64,000 bases of DNA from Alphaproteobacteria bacterium (GTDB taxonomy: Bacteria > Pseudomonadota > Alphaproteobacteria > Rhizobiales > Rhizobiaceae). Below are positions 35,985 to 45,013 of this stretch, one piece after another. Position numbers and translations under genes: made by a program. The DNA lies in assembly GCA_024742485.1 (NCBI GenBank), contig JANSYK010000002.1:806001-870000 (forward strand). The letters run 5' to 3'. Under the pieces are notes generated by a model, which saw only the letters and a program-made list of their open reading frames with translations, was not told the origin of the DNA and ran no database searches. Each line of letters begins with the position of its first letter. Position 1 is the first letter of the stretch.

Positions 35985-36932
35985 CTATCCGGATACCGTC
36001 TTGAAATGATCCCTGGCAAATTGTGCCGCCACTTCGCGGACGAGTGCCTCCACGGTCTGGACAACTGGAGAGTAGGGACGACTTCTACAATTCAAAAAGA
36101 ACGGCATCGGGTCAAAACTGCGTTCAGCCTTCACGACTACCAATCGGCGATCCTGCAAGTGCTGGAGGATCGCGTGGGGAGGAATCGCAGCGATACCCAG
36201 GCCGTTTTCGGCCAGCCAGATCATGGTAGACATGGAGTTGGTCGTGTTTCGTATGGCACTGGTGTGTTTGGCATTGCCGAAATAGCGTTGCATCAGCTGC
36301 GCCGGTGGACTGTTGGCCAGGTAACCGATCAATGGGAACTGTTTCAATTCTTCTATGGTGTAGAGGTGATCCTCGTCGACAAGTTCGCGGCTCGCCACCC
36401 ATTTGATGGCGTATTGCCCAATCTCGGTGTTGGTGACGTCTATTTCGTCGCACCCGCTGATGGTGATGCTCATCGACAGCGCGCCCGACCGCAACATTGA
36501 GTGCAACGCCACGGTGCTCTCATTCGTAATCTCCAGAATGATGTTGGGGAACTCGGCCTGTACCCGGTTCAGGACCGTTGGCAACCAGGTCCGCGCAACT
36601 GTATCGATGACACCAATTCGAACAATGCCGGCCTGCTCTGCCGTTCCGGAATAGCGCCTGACGATATCGTCCACGCGATCGAGCACACTTTCACAAAGTC
36701 GCAGCGCATCCTGGCCTTCCGGGGTGAGTGTGACCAACTGCCGTTCTCGAGAAAAGAGCTGCACGCCCAACTCGTCCTCAAGGCTTGCGATCCGAGAGGT
36801 TACAGCCGGTTGTGTCACGCCGACCTGTTTTGCCACCGCATGAAAACTGCGAAGGCGCGCGAGCCAGAAAAAAGTGCGCATGTTCTTGATGGTAAGACCG
36901 CCGGTTTCGACCGGATTTGGCGTGATTTCCAT
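35985..36932 (-). CDS. LysR-family regulator of the DUF3830/polyamine-type ABC operon
   Basis: A 315-aa LysR protein (I-K-N-M-R-T-F-F-W-L-A start of the HTH; V-T-Q-P-A-V-T-S-R-I-A-S-L-E recognition helix) with a C-terminal effector domain (I-V-R-I-G-V-I-D-T-V-A). It is divergent from the DUF3830 gene; the gap has an AT-rich 7-5-7 palindrome. It probably regulates the five-gene transport operon to its right. Confidence 0.9.
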   Translation of the reverse strand: MEITPNPVETGGLTIKNMRTFFWLARLRSFHAVAKQVGVTQPAVTSRIASLEDELGVQLFSRERQLVTLTPEGQDALRLCESVLDRVDDIVRRYSGTAEQAGIVRIGVIDTVARTWLPTVLNRVQAEFPNIILEITNESTVALHSMLRSGALSMSITISGCDEIDVTNTEIGQYAIKWVASRELVDEDHLYTIEELKQFPLIGYLANSPPAQLMQRYFGNAKHTSAIRNTTNSMSTMIWLAENGLGIAAIPPHAILQHLQDRRLVVVKAERSFDPMPFFLNCRSRPYSPVVQTVEALVREVAAQFARDHFKTVSG

Positions 36933-36940
36933 TGGGGTCC

Positions 36941-36959
36941 TGATAAATTTTTTTTATCA
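36941..36959. promoter_or_regulatory. AT-rich palindrome in divergent promoter
   Basis: TGATAAA-N5-TTTATCA, a perfect 7-bp inverted repeat 9 bp upstream of the LysR start, followed by a second A/T-rich block to about 36985. It is a candidate LysR site; oligo-A/T content lowers its specificity. Confidence 0.45.
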
Positions 36960-37047
36960 AAAGAACATTTTTTTTAATTAGACATTTTATTGACCCGGTG
37001 CAAGCTTTGGACCTTCTACCACCATTCTCGTGCGGCAAAGGGACAGC

Positions 37048-37530
37048 ATGTCACAGGCAAAACAGCTTTATGCGGAATTCGTCGAGCTTGGCACAAGAGC
37101 CATCATCACGCTTTACGAAGAAAATGCGCCGGTAACCAGCCGCACAATCTGGGACGCCTTCGAGAAGCCGTTGCGCATGCCCGCCATTCACGCAATGTTT
37201 GCCGGACCGGAAATCATGATGGGTCTTCCCGAAGAAGGTCAGAACTTCGATCCAAACGCGATTCCGGCAGAAAATCAGACCTGTTACCCGGAAGCCGGCG
37301 AGTGCCTGTGGTTTTACCAGGGCAAGAACGTGATGAAGGGCTTGTCTGACGAGCTCTGGGAGTTCGGGATTTTCTACTCGCCCGGTGCCCGCATAAACGG
37401 TCCGCTTGGTTGGACTCCATGCAACCTGTTCGGAAAAATTACCGAAGGGTTGGAAGAGTTCGCAGAGGCCTGCGCGCTGACTCGGACAGAAGGCATCAAA
37501 ACCGTTGAAATCGGCCGTCTGCAACGATGA
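37048..37530 (+). CDS. DUF3830 family protein
   Basis: A 160-aa protein starting at 37048 after AAAGGGACAGC. The sequence (E-E-N-A-P-V-T-S-R-T-I-W-D-A-F near residue 28; S-P-G-A-R-I-N-G-P-L-G-W near 112) fits the DUF3830 family, thought to have a cyclophilin-like fold. Family genes often neighbour ABC transport operons, as here. Its stop overlaps an ATG (ATGA) in front of the binding-protein gene. Biochemical role unknown. Confidence 0.78.
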   Translation: MSQAKQLYAEFVELGTRAIITLYEENAPVTSRTIWDAFEKPLRMPAIHAMFAGPEIMMGLPEEGQNFDPNAIPAENQTCYPEAGECLWFYQGKNVMKGLSDELWEFGIFYSPGARINGPLGWTPCNLFGKITEGLEEFAEACALTRTEGIKTVEIGRLQR

Positions 37531-37565
37531 CCGGCGGTAACAATCAGGAAAAGGATATCAGTCGG

Positions 37566-38609
37566 ATGAAACCATCAAGCAAACTGTTGAGCATGTTCGG
37601 TGCGGTTGCCCTGGCGGCGGTGGCGACACATGGCGCCGCGGCACAGGAAACCCTGACAATCAACTCATTCGGTGGAGCCTATGAAAAGCTGCATCGCGAC
37701 CTCGTCATAACGCCCTTTGAAGAAATGTATGATGTGAAAGTCGAGGTGGTGACGGCCTACTCGGGTGACACGCTTGCACAGCTGCGCGCGCAGAAAGACA
37801 GTCCAAGGTTCGACGTTGCCCATTTTTCCGGCGGTCTGGAACATGCTGCCGCAGCCGAAGGCCTGCTCTCGCCAATCAAGCCAGGCGAACTGTCAAACTA
37901 CGACCAGATGTATCCCTTTGCCGTCGCTGGAATAGAAAAGGGTGTTGGCCCCACCTATTCGACTGCCGTCATCGGCCTTCTCTATAACACCGAACAGATC
38001 AAGGAACAGCCGACCTCCTGGAACGCCATCGCTGACCCGGCATTTCAAAACAATGTTCTGCTGACGGACGCCGCAAGCAATACATACGGGTTGCTTGGGT
38101 TCCTCATGATCAACAAGGTGGCGGGAGGCACCCTTGATGATATCGAACCCGGCCTTGATTTTGTAAAGGGAATCTTGCCGACCTCGACCGTGGTCTCCAA
38201 GTCGCCGGAGATTCAGCAGAACTTTGCCCAGGGGAATGCCTGGATCGCCCCCTACGCACAGGATTATGCCTACACGCTGACCAAGGCGGGGCTTCCGGTC
38301 AAATTTGTGCAGCCCGAAGAAGGCGGCGTGCTGGCACCCATCACCGTTAATCTCGTCGCCGGAACCGATAAACGCGATCTGGCTTTGAAGTTCATTGACT
38401 TCTCCATCCGCGCCGAAGCGTCGAAAGGCTGGGCTGAAGGGTTGCGTTACACACCGACCAACAAAACAGTGGAGCTGTCCGACGAGGTTGCTTCCCAGGT
38501 GGTATTTGGCGAAGATGAAGTCGCAAAGCTGGTGACATTCGATGCCAATGAAATCGCCAAGAAACGTGCGGGCTGGAATGAGGCCTGGTCGCGTGCGATC
38601 GCCAAATAG
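37566..38609 (+). CDS. Polyamine-type ABC transporter substrate-binding protein
   Basis: A 347-aa periplasmic protein. The start at 37566 gives a clean signal peptide (MKPSSKLLSMFGAVALAAVATHGAAA) before Q-E-T-L-T-I-N-S-F-G-G-A; an ATG at 37527 overlapping the DUF3830 stop would add 13 residues. Blocks D-V-A-H-F-S-G-G and G-L-L-Y-N-T-E resemble PotD/SBP_bac_8 proteins. Ligand unknown: polyamines, opines or related amines are possible. Confidence 0.88.
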   Translation: MKPSSKLLSMFGAVALAAVATHGAAAQETLTINSFGGAYEKLHRDLVITPFEEMYDVKVEVVTAYSGDTLAQLRAQKDSPRFDVAHFSGGLEHAAAAEGLLSPIKPGELSNYDQMYPFAVAGIEKGVGPTYSTAVIGLLYNTEQIKEQPTSWNAIADPAFQNNVLLTDAASNTYGLLGFLMINKVAGGTLDDIEPGLDFVKGILPTSTVVSKSPEIQQNFAQGNAWIAPYAQDYAYTLTKAGLPVKFVQPEEGGVLAPITVNLVAGTDKRDLALKFIDFSIRAEASKGWAEGLRYTPTNKTVELSDEVASQVVFGEDEVAKLVTFDANEIAKKRAGWNEAWSRAIAK

Positions 38610-38614
38610 CCAGC

Positions 38615-38636
38615 GGCGAGCCGCTCCCGGCTCGCC
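38615..38636 (+). terminator. Hairpin after binding-protein gene
   Basis: An 8-bp perfect stem (GGCGAGCC / GGCTCGCC) with a 6-nt loop, 5 nt after the stop. No U-run follows. It probably stabilises the upstream message or attenuates reading into the permease genes. Confidence 0.6.
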
Positions 38637-38683
38637 CTCATTGCCTGGGCAGGTTGCGCCTTAGCGTCGGGAAGGACCGGTGA

Positions 38684-39538
38684 ATGTCAGCAGGATCGGC
38701 GCAACCGTATCGCGAACCCGCGATACTGCTGACGCCAGGTCTGCTTTTTCTGCTTCTGGCCTTTTTCTTCCCAGCGCTCCAGCTGCTCGCGCAGAGCTTC
38801 CTGACTTTTGGGACAGAGCCTGCCCGATTTACGCTTGAACACTACGCCAAGGCGGCCGTTGACGATTTCTATGCCGGTGTTGGTGTGCGAACGTTCAGGC
38901 TCGCCATGATCATTACCGCATTGTGCCTGCTGATCGGTTTTCCGCTTGCCGTGATAATCACCCGTGTCGGCCCAGCTTTACGGACGGTGCTGATCGTTCT
39001 GATCATTCTTCCGCTCATGACCAGCGTCGTCATTCGCACGTTCGGCTGGTTGGTCATTCTGGGTCCCGGTGGCGTGCTCAGTTGGACGCTGCAGCAATTG
39101 GGCGTGATCGATCGCGGCATTTCCCTCATGCATACGGAGGCCGGAATTGTCATCGCCATGGTGCAGGTTTTGCTGCCGTTTCTGGTTCTGACGACCCTTG
39201 GGAGCCTTGGTCAGATTCCGCCGTCGCTTGAAGAAGCGGCCAGGGTCATGGGTGCCGGTTTCTTCCGTGGCATCTTTCACGTCACACTGCCCTTGGCCGT
39301 TCCGGGTCTCGCCTCCGGATCGCTCCTCGTCTTCGCGCTGTCGATCAGTTCCTTCATCACGCCGACCCTGGTCGGCGGTGTGCGTCTGCAGGTCATGGCC
39401 GGCAGCATTTACCAGCAGATGACTGGTTCATTCGATTGGGGATTCGGCGCGGCATTGTCGATGATCCTGCTTCTTAGCACGTTGCTGTTGATCGTTCCCT
39501 ATATGGTCATAACGTCCCGCATCGGGGGGCGAAAATGA
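38684..39538 (+). CDS. ABC transporter permease (PotB-type)
   Basis: A 284-aa inner-membrane permease with six membrane segments and the BPD_transp_1 EAA loop (L-E-E-A-A-R-V-M-G-A-G-F-F-R-G-I-F-H-V-T-L-P). It overlaps the next permease start as ATGA. Confidence 0.92.
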   Translation: MSAGSAQPYREPAILLTPGLLFLLLAFFFPALQLLAQSFLTFGTEPARFTLEHYAKAAVDDFYAGVGVRTFRLAMIITALCLLIGFPLAVIITRVGPALRTVLIVLIILPLMTSVVIRTFGWLVILGPGGVLSWTLQQLGVIDRGISLMHTEAGIVIAMVQVLLPFLVLTTLGSLGQIPPSLEEAARVMGAGFFRGIFHVTLPLAVPGLASGSLLVFALSISSFITPTLVGGVRLQVMAGSIYQQMTGSFDWGFGAALSMILLLSTLLLIVPYMVITSRIGGRK

Positions 39539-40332
39539 TTGCATCGACACCCCGATTGGTGCCATTTGCCACAGCCATGTTCCTGCTTGCAATGGGCGTG
39601 TTCATGCTTCTTCCATTGCTTGTCGTCATCGCGAGCTCGCTTTCGAGCAGCTCGTTTCTGGTGTTCCCTCCACCGGGTCTGTCGTTGCAATGGTATGGCG
39701 AAATATTGGGATCACAAGCCTATATCGAGGCCGGTTGGACCAGTTTGAAACTGGCGCTCGCGACAGTGGTTTTGGCGTTGACACTGGGAACGCCAGCGGC
39801 GATCGCCCTATCAAGATTCCGGTTCAGGGGGCAGGCGACCATTGCAGCGCTGTTCCTTTCACCGCTTATCCTTCCCTCGCTCATATTCGCGATCGGTTTG
39901 CTCATCGTCTTCAGCCGCTATGCGACGGGTCCGTCATTCTTGGGACTGGTCATAGGACATACGGTGATCACCATACCCTATGTTATCCGGACGGTATCGG
40001 CCAACCTGGCTGATCTGGATCCGCATCTCGATGAGGCTGCCCGTATCATGGGTGCGCGCTGGTGGCAGCGCTACGCGCTGGTGATCCTGCCACAATGCCG
40101 AACGGGCATGGCGGCAGGGGCCTTTTTCGCATTCAACATATCCTTCGATGATGCGGTCATCGCTCTTTTCATGAGAGCGCCGAATGTCGAAACCCTGCCG
40201 ATGCGAATCTATTCGACACTGGAATTCAGCCCGGATCCCTCAGTCGCCGCCGTCTCGACCATCATGATCCTCATGACCATCGTGTTGGTTGTGATGTTGA
40301 ACCGAATTTTCGGATTGTCAAAAATCGTCTGA
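39535..40332 (+). CDS. ABC transporter permease (PotC-type)
   Basis: A 265-aa permease with six membrane segments and EAA loop (L-D-E-A-A-R-I-M-G-A-R-W-W-Q-R-Y-A-L-V-I-L-P-Q). The S-F-D-D-A-V block after it is typical of PotC. Confidence 0.92.
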   Translation: MIASTPRLVPFATAMFLLAMGVFMLLPLLVVIASSLSSSSFLVFPPPGLSLQWYGEILGSQAYIEAGWTSLKLALATVVLALTLGTPAAIALSRFRFRGQATIAALFLSPLILPSLIFAIGLLIVFSRYATGPSFLGLVIGHTVITIPYVIRTVSANLADLDPHLDEAARIMGARWWQRYALVILPQCRTGMAAGAFFAFNISFDDAVIALFMRAPNVETLPMRIYSTLEFSPDPSVAAVSTIMILMTIVLVVMLNRIFGLSKIV

Positions 40333-40341
40333 GAGCCGCCA

Positions 40342-41397
40342 ATGCACCAAATGTCTGTCCGATCGATCGTCAAGCATTTCGCGGACCTGAAAGTTCTCGA
40401 CGAATTTGACCTGGACGTTGCCAAGGGAGAATTCGTGGCCCTTCTCGGGCCAAGCGGATGCGGCAAATCAACGTTGCTGCGAATAATCGCTGGGTTGGAA
40501 ACACCGGATTCGGGCGAAATCCACATCGCCGGCCGCAGCGTCACGGCCTTGGCGCCCGAGCACCGGAATATCGCGCTGATGTTCCAGAGTTACGCTTTGT
40601 TGCCGCACATGTCCGCGATCGAAAATGTACGTTTTCCACTGCGTATGCGTGGCCAGCTGAGCCGTGCCGATCAGTTGCGAAAGGCGCGGGAGGCCATGTC
40701 ACTCGTCCAACTGGGTCATCTTGCGGAGCGGTATCCCCGACAGCTTTCCGGTGGCCAGCAACAGCGCGTTGCGCTGGCCCGTTCCATTGTTGGCGAACCC
40801 GATTTGCTGCTGCTGGATGAGCCCCTGTCCAATCTCGACGCCCGTCTGCGCGAGGAAATGCAGATCGAACTCAAGCGCCTGCATGAGAATTTGGGTCTGA
40901 CTACAATCTTCGTTACACATGATCAGAACGAGGCTCTTGGGCTTGCCAACCGGATCACCCTGATGAACCGTGGCTCGATCGAGCAGCAGGGGACGCCTGA
41001 AGAGATATACCGGCGGCCACGCACCGTATTCGCTGCGGACTTCCTGGGCGGTGCCAATATCTTCGAACTTGAGGTTTCCGAATCCGACGGGGTCTGGAGC
41101 GGTAGCTTCCCGGATGGATCAAGGGTGGACCTTGCCGTATCGTCCGACCTTGAGCCCGGCAAATGCCAGTTCATGTTGCGCAAGGAGGCCGTCACGTTTG
41201 ATCCGGAACAGTCGATGTCCACGATCACCGGCACCATCCAGACCCAGAACTATCTGGGCGGACAAACGCGTTCGCTCATCCGTGCGGGTGGCATCGAAAT
41301 CATTGCCGTCACCGATTCCGACAAAACCGAAACAGACAGAATTGAGACGCAGATTGGCTGGCGGCCGGACGAGCTGATTCCACTGCAAAATGTTTGA
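40342..41397 (+). CDS. ABC transporter ATPase (PotA-type) with TOBE domain
   Basis: A 351-aa ATPase: Walker A G-P-S-G-C-G-K-S-T, signature L-S-G-G-Q-Q-Q-R, Walker B L-L-L-L-D-E-P-L-S-N-L-D-A. A C-terminal TOBE-like regulatory region follows residue 240. Last gene of the operon. Confidence 0.92.
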   Translation: MHQMSVRSIVKHFADLKVLDEFDLDVAKGEFVALLGPSGCGKSTLLRIIAGLETPDSGEIHIAGRSVTALAPEHRNIALMFQSYALLPHMSAIENVRFPLRMRGQLSRADQLRKAREAMSLVQLGHLAERYPRQLSGGQQQRVALARSIVGEPDLLLLDEPLSNLDARLREEMQIELKRLHENLGLTTIFVTHDQNEALGLANRITLMNRGSIEQQGTPEEIYRRPRTVFAADFLGGANIFELEVSESDGVWSGSFPDGSRVDLAVSSDLEPGKCQFMLRKEAVTFDPEQSMSTITGTIQTQNYLGGQTRSLIRAGGIEIIAVTDSDKTETDRIETQIGWRPDELIPLQNV

Positions 41398-41405
41398 CGC
41401 ACAGG

Positions 41406-41451
41406 AAACCCGACGAGCGCTCCGCCTGCAGCACATTCGGGTTTGGCGGAG
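41406..41451 (+). other. Interleaved inverted repeats (pseudoknot or alternative hairpins)
   Basis: AAACCCGA (41406-41413) complements TCGGGTTT (41437-41444), and CTCCGCC (41420-41426) complements GGCGGAG (41445-41451). The arms alternate as a-b-a'-b', so the RNA could form a pseudoknot or two exclusive hairpins. It lies 9 nt after the last transporter stop. May act as a transcript end; function inferred. Confidence 0.4.
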
Positions 41452-41653
41452 GGCATGGCAAGTCCGGACAGCCGCGGGCGCATCCGCTGTCGTTTGCAGT
41501 TGCGGAGCAATATTCCGGCCGGACTGTTTCACATCGTGTCAGAAGCGGGACAACGGTGTCGGCCTCTGATTCTGCTGATGCACTCAGGTTTTGCCTGCTC
41601 CGTTAAAAGCTGAATTGCTTGTCTTGTGTTTGTTCGGACCTATCAGAAAAGTT

Positions 41654-41859
41654 GGGCCGACGGATCAACGACGCGTGCACTGAAGGAAAAATCCGGAATG
41701 CAACCACGACCGGCGAACGATTTCCATTGCTTTGGCAATCAAACCAGGTGTCGCCATCGCCATTGCCGGCGCAACGGTCATGCAATTGCCTTGTGCAAAG
41801 CGGTGAGATCCATCGAGATTGGATTGACCGGCTGGTCCTTCAACAGCAGAGAAACCTGT
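41654..41859 (-). pseudogene. Relic of the 5' end of the 975-aa gene
   Basis: Strong nucleotide similarity to 25228-25520, covering about codons 18-115 of the intact gene on the same strand. One internal deletion of about 88 bp removes codons about 55-84. Shared runs include ACGATTTCCATTGC and GTCGCCATCGCCA. The relic lies 38 bp past the stop of the glycosyltransferase gene, in the same order as the GT relic and intact gene at 25.7 kb. Confidence 0.85.
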
Positions 41860-41896
41860 CGTTTAGGCCGGATTCAATGTTGTCAAAAACGATTTG

Positions 41897-43024
41897 TCAG
41901 ACTGCGGACAGGTTCTTGTAAACATCCATGTGGCGGTCCACCACCTGTTGGACGTCGAACGTTGTTTCGGCAAATTGACGCCCGGCCTTGCCCATATCCT
42001 CCAGCAATTGCCGGTCGCTGCTCGCCTGCTCGATGGCAGCCGTGAGGGATTGCGCGTCATGGGATTTGGCCAGTAGTCCCGTCTTGCCAGGAACGATGGC
42101 ATCGCGGCATCCGGGCACATCCGTCGTGACGACCGCCCGCCCACAGGCTGCAGCTTCGATCAGGACCCTGGGCAGACCCTCGCGATAGGATGGCAGCACC
42201 ACCAGATGGCACGACGCCATCAGCGAAGCCATGTCTGAGACATGACCCAGGAATTCGACGCTGCCGTCGGCTTTCAGGTTTGCCAACTCGTCCTGATCGA
42301 TGGTTGCCGGGTTCCCGGGGTCGACGTCACCGGCGATCAGAAAAGTCATGTCGGGTCGTTTGGCACGCAGCGTTTGTGCTGCCTCCATATATTCCATCAG
42401 GCCCTTGTCACGAAGAAGCCGCGCGCCCATCAGAACCCGGCACGGTCCGTCCGGCAAGGGTGAAACCGTATATTCGTTCATGTCGACGCCGGAACCGTTG
42501 ACCAGGACGGTTTTCATCTTCGGCTTCCCGATCATCTTCAGGAACTCTTCACGGTCCGTGGTGTTCTGGACAATGATTATCGCCGAGCCGTTCCCAAGGG
42601 ACAACCGGTACAGGAAGCGGACCAGCCAGCGCCGCAGCGTTGCCTTCACGCCCTTTGCGATGAACACGAAACCCAATCCGGAAATCGAAGCCACGACATT
42701 CTTCGTTCCGGTCAGGCGCGCTGCGATCCCGCCGAAAATCACCGGCTTGATGCTGACCAGATGAACGATATCGGGGCGCAATGTTCGGAAGAGCTGAAAC
42801 AGGGACCACAGGAAATGGATGATGTGCAACGCACCGCCATAGCTTCGATCGATCTTCATGGGGTGGCAGATGATTCCCAGATCGCGCAGTCTGTCTTCCA
42901 GGTCGGTCATCTGTGTTGCCAGATGGACCTCGTAACCTTCGCGCATCGCCTCCACCGCAATCGGCAGACGGTGAGACACAAAGAACCAGTCGACATTGAC
43001 CACAAACAGAAGTTTTTTGCGCAT
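41897..43024 (-). CDS. GT4-family glycosyltransferase
   Basis: A 375-aa glycosyltransferase. N-terminal K-K-L-L-F-V-V-N-V-D-W-F-F-V-S-H-R-L-P and the GT-B donor motif with E7 pattern (S-Y-R-E-G-L-P-R-V-L-I-E-A-A-A-C-G) near residue 285. The start at 43024 shares a base with the stop of the amidotransferase gene (TGATG). Acts at the cytoplasmic face, adding a sugar to a lipid-linked glycan; donor unknown. Confidence 0.9.
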   Translation of the reverse strand: MRKKLLFVVNVDWFFVSHRLPIAVEAMREGYEVHLATQMTDLEDRLRDLGIICHPMKIDRSYGGALHIIHFLWSLFQLFRTLRPDIVHLVSIKPVIFGGIAARLTGTKNVVASISGLGFVFIAKGVKATLRRWLVRFLYRLSLGNGSAIIIVQNTTDREEFLKMIGKPKMKTVLVNGSGVDMNEYTVSPLPDGPCRVLMGARLLRDKGLMEYMEAAQTLRAKRPDMTFLIAGDVDPGNPATIDQDELANLKADGSVEFLGHVSDMASLMASCHLVVLPSYREGLPRVLIEAAACGRAVVTTDVPGCRDAIVPGKTGLLAKSHDAQSLTAAIEQASSDRQLLEDMGKAGRQFAETTFDVQQVVDRHMDVYKNLSAV

Positions 43025-44976
43025 CAGTCCAGACTTTCCAGCCAGGCCTGAAACATCAGGACATCCCATAGGTGGTATTGCCAGTCGGACTTTCCGGCCA
43101 AGTGTTCCCCCCATTTTTCCCGGATCGGAACCGGATCGAAAAACGCCTCACGTCTCAACCGGTTCTCATCCAGAAGCTCTTCTGCCCATTCGCGGAGCGG
43201 GCCGCGCAACCAGTCCCCGATTGGCACGGCGAAACCCATCTTGGGTCGCTCGAGCAAATTTGCCGGTACATAGCGGGTCAGCGCCTCGCGCATGATCCAC
43301 TTGCTCCGTCCCTCGCGGATCTTGTACGGAAAAGGCAGGCCAAGCGCAAACTCCGCAAGCTCTCGATCGAGGTAAGGTGCCCGTGTTTCCAGGGATACGG
43401 CCATGGATGCGCGATCAACCTTCACCAGTATATCGTCGGGCAGATAGCCCGTCATGTCGCCCAGCATCATCCTCTCCGTGTCGGAAAGTTGAGCTGGCAT
43501 GTCATTGGAATCTATACCGGTTCGTCGGGGCTCTGTCCCATCAACAACAATCGCAGCCGGATCACGCCAGTGTGACAGAAGGCTCAAATAATAGTCGTCG
43601 ATGGTCTTGCTGCTCAATGCGCCGCTGAGTTTGCTGCTCTTGTAGGCAAGGTTGCCCCATCGGTAGGAGTTGCTGTCGACCGTTCCGAGCATTCCACCGG
43701 CGCGGTTCAGTGCGCTGGCGGGAACCATGTTCAACAGGTTTGCCGACAGTGATCGGATCGGAAAGGGAATGCGCCCGATTTTCGGCCAGAGACCCTCCGA
43801 AATCCGATAACGGTTGTAACCACCAAACAACTCGTCCGCACCGTCACCGGTCAGCGCCACGGTAACATGTTGCCGTGCGAGACGGGAAACGAGGTAAGTC
43901 GGAATCTGGGAGGAATCGGAAAATGGTTCATCATAAATATGAGGCAGGGACGGAATCACATCACGCGCATCCAGGGGACGGATTACAAGCTCCTCGTGAT
44001 GGGTTCCAAGATGGGCTGCAATGCGACGCGCAAATTTTGCTTCGCTGAAACCGTCATCATCGAAGCCGATCGTGAATGTGTTGACCGGCCGCTGCGACTG
44101 CGCCTGCATGCAGGACACGATGAGAGAAGAGTCGATACCACCGGACAACATTGCGCCGAGCGGAACGTCGGCGATCATCTGGCGCGAAACGGACTTGTCC
44201 AATAGCGCAGAAAACTGCTCGACAACTGAATCGTCCTGTTCGTGATCGGTTGCATCCGGCAGGTCCTGGCGCACATGATCTGCAGGCGACCAATATTGGG
44301 TGATCACCGGCTCGCGTAACCGAAGGTCGATTTCCGCCTTGCTGCCGGGCGGCAGTTTGTGGATCTGCCGATAGATGGAGTTCGGGGCAGGAATGCAATT
44401 GTATCGCAGATAAAGACACAGGGATTCGCGATCGATGATCCCTTCGAATTGCGGATGTTGACGAAAGGCCTTCAGTTCGGAACCGAAGAGAAAAACGTCA
44501 CCCTGCCAACCGTAGTAGAGTGGTTTTTCGCCAAACCGGTCCCGGGCCAGAGTGAGTTGGCGTTTTTCTCTGTCCCACAGTGCGAGCGCAAACATTCCGT
44601 TGCTCCGCTCAAGCGCTTCGTCGAACCCCCAGTTCTCGATCGCCGCGAGCAGCGTTTCACTATCCGATGAGCCCCGCCAGCTGTTTGAGCACTGCGCATC
44701 CAACTGCCGGCGCAGGTCACGATGATTGTAGATCTCGCCATTGTAGATCATCACATATCGGCCATTGGCCGACATCATCGGCTGGTGGCCGGCTGCCGAC
44801 AGATCGATGATCGACAGCCGCCTGAAGGCCAGAAAAATCCCGGCCTCGTGGTCGTGCCAGACCCCTGAATCATCCGGACCGCGATGCGCCAGCGCATCGG
44901 CCATTTTGTGGCAGATCGCCAGTGAGCCATCACCCTGACCGGTGCCGGCGTCAAGAAATCCGGCTATGCCGCACAT
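43024..44976 (-). CDS. asnB: Asparagine synthase (glutamine-hydrolysing)-like amidotransferase
   Basis: A 650-aa AsnB-type enzyme. Cys2 is the glutaminase nucleophile (M-C-G-I-A-G-F-L). H-R-G-P-D-D, Y-N-G-E-I-Y-N and the synthetase P-loop L-S-G-G-I-D-S-S are intact, with L-T-G-D-G-A-D-E-L-F-G-G-Y-N-R-Y further on. In glycan clusters such proteins often amidate sugar carboxyls rather than make asparagine; with a nonulosonate and UDP-glucuronate pathway alongside, that is plausible here. Confidence 0.9.
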   Translation of the reverse strand: MCGIAGFLDAGTGQGDGSLAICHKMADALAHRGPDDSGVWHDHEAGIFLAFRRLSIIDLSAAGHQPMMSANGRYVMIYNGEIYNHRDLRRQLDAQCSNSWRGSSDSETLLAAIENWGFDEALERSNGMFALALWDREKRQLTLARDRFGEKPLYYGWQGDVFLFGSELKAFRQHPQFEGIIDRESLCLYLRYNCIPAPNSIYRQIHKLPPGSKAEIDLRLREPVITQYWSPADHVRQDLPDATDHEQDDSVVEQFSALLDKSVSRQMIADVPLGAMLSGGIDSSLIVSCMQAQSQRPVNTFTIGFDDDGFSEAKFARRIAAHLGTHHEELVIRPLDARDVIPSLPHIYDEPFSDSSQIPTYLVSRLARQHVTVALTGDGADELFGGYNRYRISEGLWPKIGRIPFPIRSLSANLLNMVPASALNRAGGMLGTVDSNSYRWGNLAYKSSKLSGALSSKTIDDYYLSLLSHWRDPAAIVVDGTEPRRTGIDSNDMPAQLSDTERMMLGDMTGYLPDDILVKVDRASMAVSLETRAPYLDRELAEFALGLPFPYKIREGRSKWIMREALTRYVPANLLERPKMGFAVPIGDWLRGPLREWAEELLDENRLRREAFFDPVPIREKWGEHLAGKSDWQYHLWDVLMFQAWLESLD

Positions 44977-45013
44977 GGCTCAAGGTCTATGTTTGAGGGA
45001 GGCACTGGAATGT

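Larger units (their letters stand above)
41398..41896. other. Non-coding region with relic of the 975-aa gene
   Basis: About 500 bp between convergent gene ends. It contains interleaved inverted repeats just after the ABC operon (41406-41451) and a decayed 5' piece of the 975-aa gene (41654-41859). No intact gene. Confidence 0.65.

Noticed and set aside
41438-41485. Possible relic of the dgoK 3' end (L-S-G-L-A-M match on the minus strand)
   Set aside because: Similarity is short (about 45 bp) and its order relative to the other relics does not match the 25.9-kb locus, so chance cannot be excluded.
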